Shown: positions 1 to 6,708 of the stretch, in pieces
Layout: every line of letters begins with the position of its first letter
Position numbering within the stretch: position 1 is the stretch's first letter
Program-made: the position numbers and the translations under genes
The notes under the pieces: generated by a model
What the model saw: the letters and a program-made list of their open reading frames with translations, nothing else
The model's database searches: none
Told to the model about the DNA's origin: nothing
Origin: a virus
Direction: 5' to 3' (one strand)
Length of the DNA stretch: 26,535 nucleotides
IMG/VR virus record: IMGVR_UViG_3300032087_004950
Location: 1 to 26,535 of that record

Positions 1-38
1 ACGTGTCTTTGACCCCGCGGCATCTGGGGGCCTTTCAT
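1..38 (-). CDS. possible 5' end of a gene running off the left edge
   Basis: A minus-strand ATG at 38 opens a frame (MKGPQMPRGQRH) that stays open to the window edge, 17 nt after the previous gene stops. The leader contains a run of nine C on this strand and no good Shine-Dalgarno sequence. It fits the continuing direction of the early operon, but twelve residues are too few for a family call and it may be chance. Confidence 0.25.
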   Translation of the reverse strand, partial: MKGPQMPRGQRH

Positions 39-55
39 AATGGGGGGGGGTGCTC

Positions 56-628
56 TCATCCCCTCGTTTTATGCTCTTCAGCGGCTTTCGCTGCATTAGT
101 TCGACCCCGTATGCACCTATGCACCGTCGAGACGTTCACGGCGAAGATCTCGGCGATCTGGCTCATGGTCCTTCCGCGCTCGTATCGATCCCGAATATCG
201 ATCGCCTCTTCGATGGTCAACCGCCGAAGCCTCCGAGCGTCGTCCTCGATCTGCCTGCGATGCTGAACCCCAGCCGCGTAGTCGCCGAAGTCTGCCCACC
301 ATGCCGCCGTGGGGTCACAGCGCAGCGCCATCGCCTCAACGCTCGCGCGGTCTCCATTCTCTTCGTCTGTAAGTCCGCATCGGAAACCGTGTCGCCAGAG
401 CGCGCAAACCAGCCAAGCGCCTAGCCTATCCGAGTCGCACGGCATGAGGTCAAGCCCATCGAGCACGCTAGCTCGTAGCCTGCCCACGCTGATCCCGGTC
501 GCCTCGCTTTGTTCCTGCACATCAGAGCCAGCCGCGCACGCCAGAACGACAAGCGCGCCGGTCGGCGTTGTCGGTTGAACGTCAAGCTCCAGCTCGCGCA
601 GATACCAGCGAACGATCCGTTTCGTCAC
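56..628 (-). CDS. hypothetical protein with C-terminal helix-turn-helix
   Basis: 190 residues, function not recognised. The last third (about residues 135-180) reads as a helix-turn-helix of the resolvase/sigma-like kind: a run containing LTIEEAIDIRDRYERG, then TMSQIAEIFAVNVSTVHRCIRGRT, where SQIAEIF and NVSTVHRCI would be the two helices. The N-terminal part has several Cys and Trp but no motif I know. The start is GTG at 628 and overlaps the stop of the preceding gene by 4 bases (GTGA), so it is translationally coupled to the early operon. It could be a DNA-binding regulator or a small-terminase-like protein. The HTH is inferred from sequence pattern only. Confidence 0.75.
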   Translation of the reverse strand: MTKRIVRWYLRELELDVQPTTPTGALVVLACAAGSDVQEQSEATGISVGRLRASVLDGLDLMPCDSDRLGAWLVCALWRHGFRCGLTDEENGDRASVEAMALRCDPTAAWWADFGDYAAGVQHRRQIEDDARRLRRLTIEEAIDIRDRYERGRTMSQIAEIFAVNVSTVHRCIRGRTNAAKAAEEHKTRG

Positions 629-852
629 TTCTTCGCCTTGCCCTTGCTCTTCGGCTTGGCCTTGGGCTTCGGCTCCTCGGGCTTAACGCTCGCGGTCCAC
701 GTCTCCGCCGTGACGCTGATCCGTGGCATCCCCTCGATCACGTATCGCACGCGACCGGGGACGGCCTTACCTCCGCGCATCTCCATCGTGACGCGCTCGA
801 TCGTCGCCTTGGCTCCGCTCTTCAGTGTGTAAGTTTTGTTCTCTTTGAACAT
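625..852 (-). CDS. small protein with Lys/Pro-rich tail
   Basis: 75 residues if started at the ATG at 852, chosen because GAGGAGGTG lies just upstream; a GTG at 882 is in frame but has no such signal and would overlap the methyltransferase gene. The body (about residues 1-50) is polar and probably beta-rich (TYTLKSGAKATIERV, RVRYVIEGMPRISV). The C-terminus is a low-complexity basic tail of alternating Lys and Pro (KPEEPKPKAKPKSKGKAKK) that could bind nucleic acid. It sits 23 nt after the methyltransferase and overlaps the next gene by 4 bases. Family not recognised. Confidence 0.7.
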   Translation of the reverse strand: MFKENKTYTLKSGAKATIERVTMEMRGGKAVPGRVRYVIEGMPRISVTAETWTASVKPEEPKPKAKPKSKGKAKK

Positions 853-875
853 GTCGGCACCTCCTCGCGCGCAGA

Positions 876-1529
876 CTACCACAGTGATCCCTGTATCGCT
901 TCGATCTGATCGGCCTCGACCCAGTGCCTATGCCACTCGTCATCACTTATCGCCGGACGCTCCAACCATGACACCTCACAACGTGAGCTGTGCTCACCTC
1001 CATAGATGAGCCATGAGTGCGTAGTCGCGTCGCTCGCGTCATTAATAAACCGAAGGCGCCACGGCATGCGCCAGATCTGCGACGGTCTAAACCTCTCGTG
1101 TCTGTCCTGGCCATCGTCGAGCCACTGGACCCGAACCAGGACGGCCGCCCATGTCTGGTGTCGCTCCACGTGCCGCACGATCTTTTCAACGAACTGATCA
1201 AGCATGTTGAAGGGCGGATTGGCTATGACGCACGACGGCGGCCAAGGCTCGGCTAGTGAGTCGCACGTCTTCGCCACGTCGGCCACGTCGGCCGCTAGTG
1301 CTGCTCGGCACCCGTCCAGTTCTAGAGCCACGGTCTCGCCCACGTGCGGCTTGATCTCCCGTAAGAGCGCGCCACATCCCGCCGCCGGGTCAAGCCATCG
1401 GTGACGGCCCTCCTCGCTCTCGGGTATGCCCTCGCCTAACATCCACGGACACACAGCCCGCATGTGCTCGATTAGAGCGCGGGCCGCGTCCGGTGGCGTA
1501 GGATAGAAGTCTAGGTGACGGCGAGACAC
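876..1529 (-). CDS. SAM-dependent DNA methyltransferase, adenine type
   Basis: 217 residues from the GTG at 1529, which follows a GGGAGG Shine-Dalgarno. Residues 8-13 are FYPTPP, common at the start of phage adenine methylases. Residues 47-55 (DPAAGCGAL) match motif I, the S-adenosylmethionine loop. Residues 104-107 (NPPF) match catalytic motif IV of N6-adenine/N4-cytosine enzymes. These motifs make the class firm; the recognition site cannot be read from the sequence. It overlaps the zinc-ribbon gene upstream by 19 nt. The frame stays open to 1694, but that extension is Arg-rich and is the shadow of the upstream gene. The likely role is self-modification against restriction. The unusual abundance of GATC in this DNA makes that site an obvious candidate target. 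Confidence 0.88.
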   Translation of the reverse strand: MSRRHLDFYPTPPDAARALIEHMRAVCPWMLGEGIPESEEGRHRWLDPAAGCGALLREIKPHVGETVALELDGCRAALAADVADVAKTCDSLAEPWPPSCVIANPPFNMLDQFVEKIVRHVERHQTWAAVLVRVQWLDDGQDRHERFRPSQIWRMPWRLRFINDASDATTHSWLIYGGEHSSRCEVSWLERPAISDDEWHRHWVEADQIEAIQGSLW

Positions 1530-1714
1530 GGCGCCTCCCGCTCTTCTTTGCACCTGGGGCAGAAGTCGCGGCCGCCGAGTGCCCCCACGCGCCACCCGGC
1601 CTCGGCCAATGCGAGCCTTGCCGCGTGAGGTCGCCATCGCCCGTAGCGAACGCCATCGCCCTGCGTCGCCCCGTGAAGCCCGCACCCATCGCACACGATC
1701 TCACTTGCAATCAC
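1511..1714 (-). CDS. small zinc-ribbon-like protein
   Basis: 67 residues from a GTG at 1714, preceded by AGAGGTG at good spacing; an ATG at 1732 is in frame but lacks a ribosome-binding site. Two Cys pairs, CDGC near the N-terminus (residues 8-11) and CPRC near residue 53, are spaced like the two knuckles of a zinc ribbon. No enzymatic motif. It lies directly before the methyltransferase and overlaps it by 19 nt, and overlaps the preceding tiny gene by 14 nt, so it belongs to the same operon. Role unknown. Confidence 0.7.
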   Translation of the reverse strand: MIASEIVCDGCGLHGATQGDGVRYGRWRPHAARLALAEAGWRVGALGGRDFCPRCKEEREAPCLAVT

Positions 1715-1820
1715 GGAGCACCTCTCGCGCATCGTAAATCGTGATCCTGTCGGGGAGAACAGAAAACGAAGACCATGCGGTGTCGGCGTTCTTGATTATG
1801 ATCTTGTGGTAAACGCTCAT
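1701..1820 (-). CDS. tiny hypothetical protein (39 aa)
   Basis: ATG at 1820 overlaps the stop of the upstream gene as ATGA, and the frame runs 39 codons (beginning MSVYHKIIIKNADTAWSSF, ending REVLRDCK) to a TGA at 1701, overlapping the zinc-ribbon gene by 14 nt. It exactly fills what would otherwise be a gap in a gap-free operon, and the 4-base overlap is the same join used by its neighbours. Function unknown. Confidence 0.6.
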   Translation of the reverse strand: MSVYHKIIIKNADTAWSSFSVLPDRITIYDAREVLRDCK

Positions 1821-2038
1821 AGCTTCCGCTCCGTCAGTTGATCCGCCAGCCACCTAAGCCGGTCGATCTGGTTGTGAACCGTTCGGTGCGACGTCCAGTC
1901 GTACTCTTGTTGCTCCAGAACGTCGGCCACCTCTTCGCAGATATCCCGCGCGTGGCTCACGATGTCTGTCACAGCGTCGTCCATTGAGACCGCCGCAATC
2001 TTCAGTTCGTCAAGCATCGTTCTCTCTTGTGCCTTCAT
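1817..2038 (-). CDS. small alpha-helical hypothetical protein
   Basis: 73 residues from the ATG at 2038, chosen for the AGAGGTG six bases upstream and the ATGA overlap with the transglycosylase gene; the frame is open further up but without a start signal. The protein looks entirely helical and acidic (MDDAVTDIVSHARDICEEV) with a basic C-terminal helix ending LADQLTERKL. No known motif. It may be a small accessory or inhibitory protein of the early operon, which is inference only. Confidence 0.65.
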   Translation of the reverse strand: MKAQERTMLDELKIAAVSMDDAVTDIVSHARDICEEVADVLEQQEYDWTSHRTVHNQIDRLRWLADQLTERKL

Positions 2039-2481
2039 TGTCCGCACCTCTTGTCTGTTCCGATGTTTGATAGTTCGTGAGCCCGTCGCAACACCGCCCG
2101 AGCGAAGATCCGAGCACGTCTCACGCACTGGTTGCCGCTGTTCCAATGACAAAGCGCTGTGATCCAGGATGGCCCATACTTCGACCGGTATCGCTTCAGC
2201 GTCCGAACCCCGACCCCCACAAGGTCACAGCCCCGAGCGCGTCGCCTCGGGCAATGCCAACGCGGGATCACTTGCAACGGCCCGAGCGCCCCGGCCGAGC
2301 TTTCCGCGTCCGGGTTTAACCGGCTTTCTGTGTACGCCAGCGCAAGCGCCAGCTCGACCGGCACGCCCTCGACAAGCGCCGCCGCTCCTACGTCCTCACA
2401 GACCGATAGTGCGACGTCCTGCACGGGTGCGACATTCCACGCCGCAAGAATCCAGGCACATAGAGCGCTAACGTGATCCAT
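2035..2481 (-). CDS. lytic transglycosylase-like (SLT/lysozyme fold) protein
   Basis: 148 residues from the ATG at 2481, nine bases after GGAGG; a TTG two codons earlier is also possible. Residues about 46-72 (LALALAYTESRLNPDAESS, then GALGPLQVIP) match the catalytic region of SLT/LysM-type transglycosylases, with Glu52 as the expected acid. CHWNSGNQC near residue 112 matches the late N/Y-containing block of the fold. A hydrophobic N-terminal stretch (about residues 5-20) could be a weak signal or membrane anchor. The oddity is context: it sits between a nuclease and small early genes, far from the lysis module, which has its own M15 endolysin. Three more Cys than usual (near 85, 111, 119) could form disulfides. 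Confidence 0.78.
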   Translation of the reverse strand: MDHVSALCAWILAAWNVAPVQDVALSVCEDVGAAALVEGVPVELALALAYTESRLNPDAESSAGALGPLQVIPRWHCPRRRARGCDLVGVGVRTLKRYRSKYGPSWITALCHWNSGNQCVRRARIFARAVLRRAHELSNIGTDKRCGQ

Positions 2482-2830
2482 ATCCAAGCCCCTCCAGCCA
2501 TTCGATAGCAGGCTCGTGACCGTGCGACACGTAGACCATCCACCCTAGCCTCGCGAGATCGTCCAGCCAGCGCCGCTGCGAGCTGGACAGCCTTCCGCCT
2601 TTCTTCGCCTTGAGTTCGACCACGCACCCCGGCGCGTCTGGCACGTTTGGCGGTGGAGTAATGATCCAAACGTCTGGAACCCCGGCCTTGACCCCTTCGG
2701 CCTTAAGTTTCGCCGCGACTCGCGCATGACGAAAACCCCCATTCGGCGGGTGAAACCAGAGCACGCCTATCGCGTCGAGCCAGTCGGCTAAGGCTCGCTG
2801 ATGATCGGCTTCGGTGAGCTTCAACTTCAC
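2468..2830 (-). CDS. VRR-NUC domain nuclease
   Basis: 120 residues from the GTG at 2830, which overlaps the previous stop as GTGA and follows GGAGGGTGA. The single domain carries VRR-NUC signatures in order: PNGG at 29-32, GVPD at 50-53 (catalytic Asp), VELKAKKGG at 71-79 (Glu and Lys of the PD-(D/E)XK core) and Gln85 in the SSSQRRW helix. Enzymes of this phage-common family cut branched DNA such as Holliday junctions or nick near the replication fork. Its place between the helicase loader and the methyltransferase supports a replication or recombination role. The domain call is firm; the exact substrate is inference. Confidence 0.88.
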   Translation of the reverse strand: MKLKLTEADHQRALADWLDAIGVLWFHPPNGGFRHARVAAKLKAEGVKAGVPDVWIITPPPNVPDAPGCVVELKAKKGGRLSSSQRRWLDDLARLGWMVYVSHGHEPAIEWLEGLGYGSR

Positions 2831-3060
2831 GCGATCACCCTCCAAAGCTTCTGCGGAAGCCCCTTCCCATAAGCTCGCGGCTCTTCGTGGGTCTCCCCTG
2901 CGATCCAGCCCTCACGCCTGAGCCTGTCGCAGTTGCTCAGAATCGCCTTCTTGCGTGAGGACAGTTCGATCACGAGTTCACCCGTCGTCGCGCCCTGGGG
3001 CCTCTCGTACAGGTAGATCAGGATCCTGTCTGCCAATGATCGCGCCGGTCGTCCGCCCAT
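2827..3060 (-). CDS. winged-helix DNA-binding protein
   Basis: 77 residues from the ATG at 3060, seven bases after GGGGGGAG; a GTG at 3066 overlapping the previous stop is the alternative. The protein is one compact winged helix: a first helix (LADRILIYLYERP), a TGELVIEL/SSRKKAILSNCDRL helix-turn-helix (about 27-48), and a wing ending in GLPQKLWRVIA. The same plan, with matching helix 1, recognition helix and a terminal G.PKRWIAV strand, is seen in the gene at 9677-9937, so the two look like paralogues. Probably a regulator or replication accessory protein; operator unknown. Confidence 0.72.
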   Translation of the reverse strand: MGGRPARSLADRILIYLYERPQGATTGELVIELSSRKKAILSNCDRLRREGWIAGETHEEPRAYGKGLPQKLWRVIA

Positions 3061-3062
3061 TG

Positions 3063-4052
3063 TCACGCTCCCCCCATTCGCATGTCTGGGCCGCTGCACC
3101 TCACAGCGACCCCGCACCCCTGAAAGCGGCTGTCGATCCGCTCGTCCAACCACCCCAAGTGAGACAACCGCCCCTCCGCGTCGAGCTGGGACGGCGCGAG
3201 GTTCGTAACGATCATCGTCGGCAGTCGTTCGGACAATCGCTTATGCAGAAGCCGAATGATCTCTTTCTTCTCTCGCTCGCTGTAGCCGTGCGACCGAGTA
3301 GACCCAAGCTCATCGAGGACCAGGAACGGGATCGCCCCGGCCCGATACATCAGCCCACGCGAATGATTCGCCACGTCTTTCGCGTCGCTGAACTGGTCGA
3401 CTGCCGCCCGAATGAACTCGTCCTCGGTCATATAGAGCGCATTCCCGATCACCTCATCGTTCACCGACTTAGCGATCGCCCATGCTGCGGCTACGCTCTT
3501 CCCTGAGCCCCTCGAACCATGCACGAGCAGACAAGACGGGCCGCCGACCGATCCGAGCTTGTCCGTCCCGATCCACCGATAGAGCGCCGCCATGAGATCG
3601 GCTCTGTGCTCGTTCTTGTAGAGCGCTTTCGCCGCCTGCCGGAGCTGGTCCGGGATGATCCGCTCGATCGTCGCTCGGGTCTGTTGCCGGTGGCGACCCT
3701 TCGCGCAGTCGTCACAAAACGCCGCCGGGCGGTCCCAATGCCTCCCGACCTTCGCGGGCTGGACAATATTGGTGCAGCTCGCGCACGGCCAAGGCATAGG
3801 ACAACCGCACACGCCGGGGCGACAATACATCGGCGGCGCCTCTGTCGGCCTCTCGGGTGACTGGTCACAGCATGGACACAAGTACTCTCCAGGCTCCTGA
3901 CCCGTGAGGATCAGCCATTGATCCCGGATCGGCGTTCTCTTGACTGTCTGTGGAATCTGAAACATAACGATCTCGGCCTCCATTGTGGTTCTTTGGTTGG
4001 TCTCCCGCGCGGTCTGCCTCTCGCTGAAGCTGACCGCGTTTTTTTTGCTCAC
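3063..4052 (-). CDS. DnaC-like AAA+ helicase loader with N-terminal Cys-rich domain
   Basis: 329 residues. Walker A GSRGSGKS at 179-186, Walker B FLVLDELG at 243-250, sensor-I-like TMIVTNLAP at 279-287 and an arginine-finger-like DERIDSRF near 303-310 define a DnaC/IstB-type AAA+ ATPase. Residues 59-116 hold ten Cys in CxCC, CxC and CxxC groups, probably two zinc-binding sites, as in many phage loaders. It should deliver the host replicative helicase to the phage origin, the job of lambda P. It directly follows the initiator (GTGA overlap at 4049-4052). The GTG at 4052 has no visible Shine-Dalgarno and relies on coupling; an internal ATG at 3983 is an alternative start. Confidence 0.9.
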   Translation of the reverse strand: MSKKNAVSFSERQTARETNQRTTMEAEIVMFQIPQTVKRTPIRDQWLILTGQEPGEYLCPCCDQSPERPTEAPPMYCRPGVCGCPMPWPCASCTNIVQPAKVGRHWDRPAAFCDDCAKGRHRQQTRATIERIIPDQLRQAAKALYKNEHRADLMAALYRWIGTDKLGSVGGPSCLLVHGSRGSGKSVAAAWAIAKSVNDEVIGNALYMTEDEFIRAAVDQFSDAKDVANHSRGLMYRAGAIPFLVLDELGSTRSHGYSEREKKEIIRLLHKRLSERLPTMIVTNLAPSQLDAEGRLSHLGWLDERIDSRFQGCGVAVRCSGPDMRMGGA

Positions 4053-5026
4053 AGCACGTCGGCAAGTTCGTTGTCCGGGTCGACCGTCCGATCGACTGGC
4101 CCCATAGTCGGCGCCTCTCCGATTCTCACGAAGTCGGATCCGCGCTTGTTTCGCTTCCTGGCTCGCGCTTTGCTCTTCGTCTCGGCGCTCCAGTTCACGG
4201 CGATCTTGCGAAGATAGGCGATCCCGTCCCTCGGGCCTCCCCTGCCAAAGCCCACGCCTTGATCGATCATGGTCTCGATCGCCCCGGCTAAGCTCTCGGG
4301 CTTCTCGGCGAGCCTCATCAGTTCGGACCCGTGAGCGTTCAAGGTCTCCTCGGCTGTTGAGGTGGCCGCGAGGACTCCGCCGGTCTCCCTGCGCCTCTGG
4401 GCCATCTCTTCACACCAACGGGCTACTTGATCGGCACAACCCGCCGGGAAGTCTCCGAGCCCTACGCGCGAGCGCCTGAGTGTGTCCGCGCCCCCGCGCG
4501 GTTTGTTTCTTCTCTTCTCTTTTCTTTTCTTATCATATAGGCCGATCGCGGATCGTTCGTTGTCCGTACCGTGATCGATCAGTGATCGATCATCGTTCGA
4601 TCCGTGGTCGTGTTGTGGTCGGTTGTCGATCGGCTTGTCCTGGCCTTTCCGGTAGTCGCCAACGATCTGCGCGGCCTCCCATGTCTCGGACGGCGGCGCC
4701 GGGTGAGACGGGCGCGGACGCTTGGACCGGTGGTCTCGGGTTATGTCCTGATCGAACCGGTCCAGCACGCCATAGGTCGAGCCCTCTACTTCGTAAGTGT
4801 GAACCAGCCCGGCCGACTTGAGCCGGTCCAGGATCTCGGTCATCTCGCCTGGGGCAATGAAGGCGCCAAGCGCGCGACGTAGCGCCGTGGCTCCGGCCTC
4901 GAACCGCCCATGCTCATCGGCCGCGAGGTACAGGCTCAAGAGCATTCCGCGATCGGCGTGCGATAGGTCTAGGACGCGCTCCTCGGATAGAAGTCGTCGC
5001 GGTACGGGCATCCATGGCCAGCTCAT
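4049..5026 (-). CDS. phage replication initiator (lambda O-like/replisome organiser)
   Basis: 325 residues. The N-terminal 90 or so form a winged-helix domain of the kind that opens phage replication proteins: RRLLSEERVLDLSHADRG, then a bilobed helix region and GLVHTYEVEGSTYGVLDRF as the wing. A hydrophilic linker (about 95-180) full of Asp, His, Arg and Lys follows, then a helical C-terminal domain that would contact the helicase loader. The next gene is the loader, which reproduces the lambda O-P order. The linker-coding DNA (residues about 135-175) carries tandem 11-bp repeats and an A+T-rich pyrimidine tract, so the gene probably contains the origin. The ATG at 5026 overlaps the regulator's stop as ATGA. 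Confidence 0.82.
   Translation of the reverse strand: MSWPWMPVPRRLLSEERVLDLSHADRGMLLSLYLAADEHGRFEAGATALRRALGAFIAPGEMTEILDRLKSAGLVHTYEVEGSTYGVLDRFDQDITRDHRSKRPRPSHPAPPSETWEAAQIVGDYRKGQDKPIDNRPQHDHGSNDDRSLIDHGTDNERSAIGLYDKKRKEKRRNKPRGGADTLRRSRVGLGDFPAGCADQVARWCEEMAQRRRETGGVLAATSTAEETLNAHGSELMRLAEKPESLAGAIETMIDQGVGFGRGGPRDGIAYLRKIAVNWSAETKSKARARKRNKRGSDFVRIGEAPTMGPVDRTVDPDNELADVL
4502..4635. other. probable phage replication origin inside the initiator gene
   Basis: Two perfect tandem copies of GTGATCGATCA (4571-4581, 4582-4592), each containing the palindrome TGATCGATCA, are followed in the same 11-bp register by degenerate copies (TCGTTCGATCC, GTGGTCGTGTT, GTGGTCGGTTG) to about 4625. Next to them, 4502-4540 is an A+T-rich, almost pure pyrimidine tract in otherwise G+C-rich DNA, a good duplex-unwinding element. 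Iterons beside an unwinding tract inside the initiator gene is the lambda ori arrangement. Because 11 is not a multiple of 3, the repeat cannot come from a repeated peptide. Confidence 0.7.
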
Positions 5027-5241
5027 CGGTCAACCACCCAATCAGCTGCTCGGACCTTGCCGAAGGTGAAGTCCTCCAGGACCAACGCCATACGAAGCCC
5101 CGGACGGTGCTCGCCGCGCGTCCATCGGCTGATCGTGGCCTGCGGGATCCCCGTTCGTCGGCTGATCTCGTTCTGGCTGATCCCGGTCGCCTGTATCCAT
5201 TCGACGAGAGCAAGGCGCCCTTTGTTTGTGTCGTTCGTCAT
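5023..5241 (-). CDS. Cro/CI-type helix-turn-helix regulator
   Basis: 72 residues from the ATG at 5241, after GGGAG. GISQNEISRRTGIPQATISRW (about residues 20-40) is a textbook lambda-repressor-like HTH (XRE family); the protein has no oligomerisation or protease domain, so it is Cro-sized. It is the first gene of the early minus operon and is transcribed away from the exonuclease/RecT operon across a 75-bp region with TATAC half-sites, so it probably represses one or both promoters. The stop overlaps the initiator start as ATGA. A role as a YdaS/Cro analogue or as a copy-number brake on replication would both fit. Confidence 0.85.
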   Translation of the reverse strand: MTNDTNKGRLALVEWIQATGISQNEISRRTGIPQATISRWTRGEHRPGLRMALVLEDFTFGKVRAADWVVDR

Positions 5242-5316
5242 GCGATCTCCCGCTTTCGTATTGGCACCGTATACGACTTGTTATACCCTGGCAACTAAAC
5301 TAACCACGGTGGACGT
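5242..5316. promoter_or_regulatory. divergent promoter/operator region
   Basis: The only DNA between the regulator and the exonuclease. It is A+T-richer than its surroundings and holds three evenly spaced GTATA/TATAC half-sites at 5257-5261 (CGTAT), 5269-5274 (GTATAC) and 5282-5286 (TATAC); the last two form an inverted repeat GTATA-N8-TATAC. Plus strand: TTGGCA (5261-5266) and TATACC (5282-5287) could be -35/-10 with a short 15-bp spacer. Minus strand: TTGCCA and TATACG mirror this. The two promoters would overlap over the operator, so one bound dimer could block both. GGTGGA before 5317 is the exonuclease ribosome-binding site. Confidence 0.6.
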
Positions 5317-6708
5317 ATGCCAAGACCTACGAAGGCACAAGCGCGCGCCTTGAAGCGCCTACATGACAACGGAGGGACGGTTGGGAAGTTTCTACTTCCT
5401 GAACCATGCCCGAAGACCGGACACCCAAAGATCCACGGGCACACGGTCAATAAGCTGGTCGATCTGGGCTGGTGTCAGTTCGGCATGGATGAGCGCCGCC
5501 CGGTGTTCTGTCTCACCAATGCCGGTTGGCTCGCGTGTGCCGCCCTCTTCGGAGACGTACCGCTTCCCCCTGGGGTTCACCCTGAGCCCGAGCCTGAGCC
5601 AGATCCTACGCCTGTCGAGCCTGTGAGCGCGCACACTGTCGAACTAACAGAGGACGAGGCTCGGGCCTTTGGGCTGTGGCTCGCGCATCGTCGAGCGGCT
5701 CCTAAGATGCCACCCGAAGCGATCAAGCGCGCTGAGCCTATCCCGATCGAACTGCCCGAGGATCACGAGGCTTGGTTAGAGCTCCGCAAGCAATCGATCG
5801 GGTCGTCCGATGTTCCGACCGTCCTGGGCCTGAATCCCTGGTCTGGGCCGTGGAAGCTCTGGGCTCTGAAGACCGGCAAGATCCCAAACCAGGATGCCGG
5901 ATGGTATGCCGCGCTGGGGACGAAGATCGAGCCGCTGATCCTTGAGCTGGCAAGCGAGGATCTCGGGGTGGATGTCTTAAAGCCCCGGAACGCATACCGC
6001 CACGGGCTGATCTCGTGTCTGACCGCAAACCTCGACGGACTCGCACGCGACCCGCTCGATCCGGCGCGGACGGTCATCGTTGAGGCGAAGCACGCCAGCC
6101 TCTACGCGAAGAAGGCGATCGAAGCTCTCCGCGATCATGGAACGGTGACGCCGGGATCGGACGTCGAGCGGTGGTACTACCAGATCCAAGAACAGATCGC
6201 GGTTATGGCTGTCGACGCGGCTTACCTCGCCGCCCTGGTGAACAAGGACTTTTATACCGTCCGAATCGAGCGAGACGATCGAGCCATCGCGACGATCGAG
6301 CGTGAGTGCTCGGCATTCTGGGATCGGTTTGTCGCTGGTCCAGACGGCCCGAAGCCCCCACCGGCTAGTGCTGCAGATTTGGGGACGCTCACAAGCGTTG
6401 CTGACACAGACCCGGAAGAGACGGTGGAAATCGATGATCTCGCGGCCGAGCTTCTCCGCGTCCAGGCGATCAACGATGAGATCCGGGAGCTGAAGACCGA
6501 GAAAGACGGGATCGACGCGAAGATCCGGCAAGCCCTCGGAGACGCCGGGATCGGAACCGTTGAAGGCGTGACACGTGTTCGGATCTCACACAGCGAGCGA
6601 ACGAGCCTCGACACGAAGAAGCTACGCGCCGAGCACGGCGACCTTTTAAAGAACTATCAAACCACGAGCCGCACGAGCCGGCTCACGTACACGAAGGCGA
6701 AGAAATGA
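5317..6708 (+). CDS. YqaJ-family viral exonuclease with N-terminal winged-helix extension
   Basis: 463 residues. The nuclease domain starts near residue 150: IGSSDVPTVLGLNPW (161-175), a G-K-EP element at 201-206, NLDGL at 238-242 and VEAKHA at 255-260 carry the catalytic Asp, Glu and Lys of the PD-(D/E)XK fold, followed by YYQIQEQ near 287. This is the YqaJ family, a lambda-Exo-like 5'-3' exonuclease. Residues 1-80 look like a separate winged helix (QARALKRLHDNGGTVGK ... HTVNKLVDLGW ... FCLTNAGWLA), joined by a Pro-Glu linker (PEPEPEPDPTPVEP). The C-terminus has a coiled coil (EIRELKTEKDGIDAKI) and the usual small C-terminal fold. It overlaps recT as ATGA, so the pair is co-translated. Confidence 0.92.
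   Translation: MPRPTKAQARALKRLHDNGGTVGKFLLPEPCPKTGHPKIHGHTVNKLVDLGWCQFGMDERRPVFCLTNAGWLACAALFGDVPLPPGVHPEPEPEPDPTPVEPVSAHTVELTEDEARAFGLWLAHRRAAPKMPPEAIKRAEPIPIELPEDHEAWLELRKQSIGSSDVPTVLGLNPWSGPWKLWALKTGKIPNQDAGWYAALGTKIEPLILELASEDLGVDVLKPRNAYRHGLISCLTANLDGLARDPLDPARTVIVEAKHASLYAKKAIEALRDHGTVTPGSDVERWYYQIQEQIAVMAVDAAYLAALVNKDFYTVRIERDDRAIATIERECSAFWDRFVAGPDGPKPPPASAADLGTLTSVADTDPEETVEIDDLAAELLRVQAINDEIRELKTEKDGIDAKIRQALGDAGIGTVEGVTRVRISHSERTSLDTKKLRAEHGDLLKNYQTTSRTSRLTYTKAKK

Noticed and set aside
2955-3506. Plus-strand open frame of 183 codons over the helicase loader
   Set aside because: Covers the reverse of Walker A/B coding DNA; the minus-strand protein has clear AAA+ motifs.
4604-4882. 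Plus-strand frame through the origin region as an origin-encoded regulator
   Set aside because: No ribosome site or promoter, and it is antisense to the initiator; the repeat structure is better explained as protein-binding DNA.
5977-6531. Minus-strand open frame of 184 codons inside the exonuclease gene
   Set aside because: Antisense to the catalytic region of YqaJ; no start signal and no domain.
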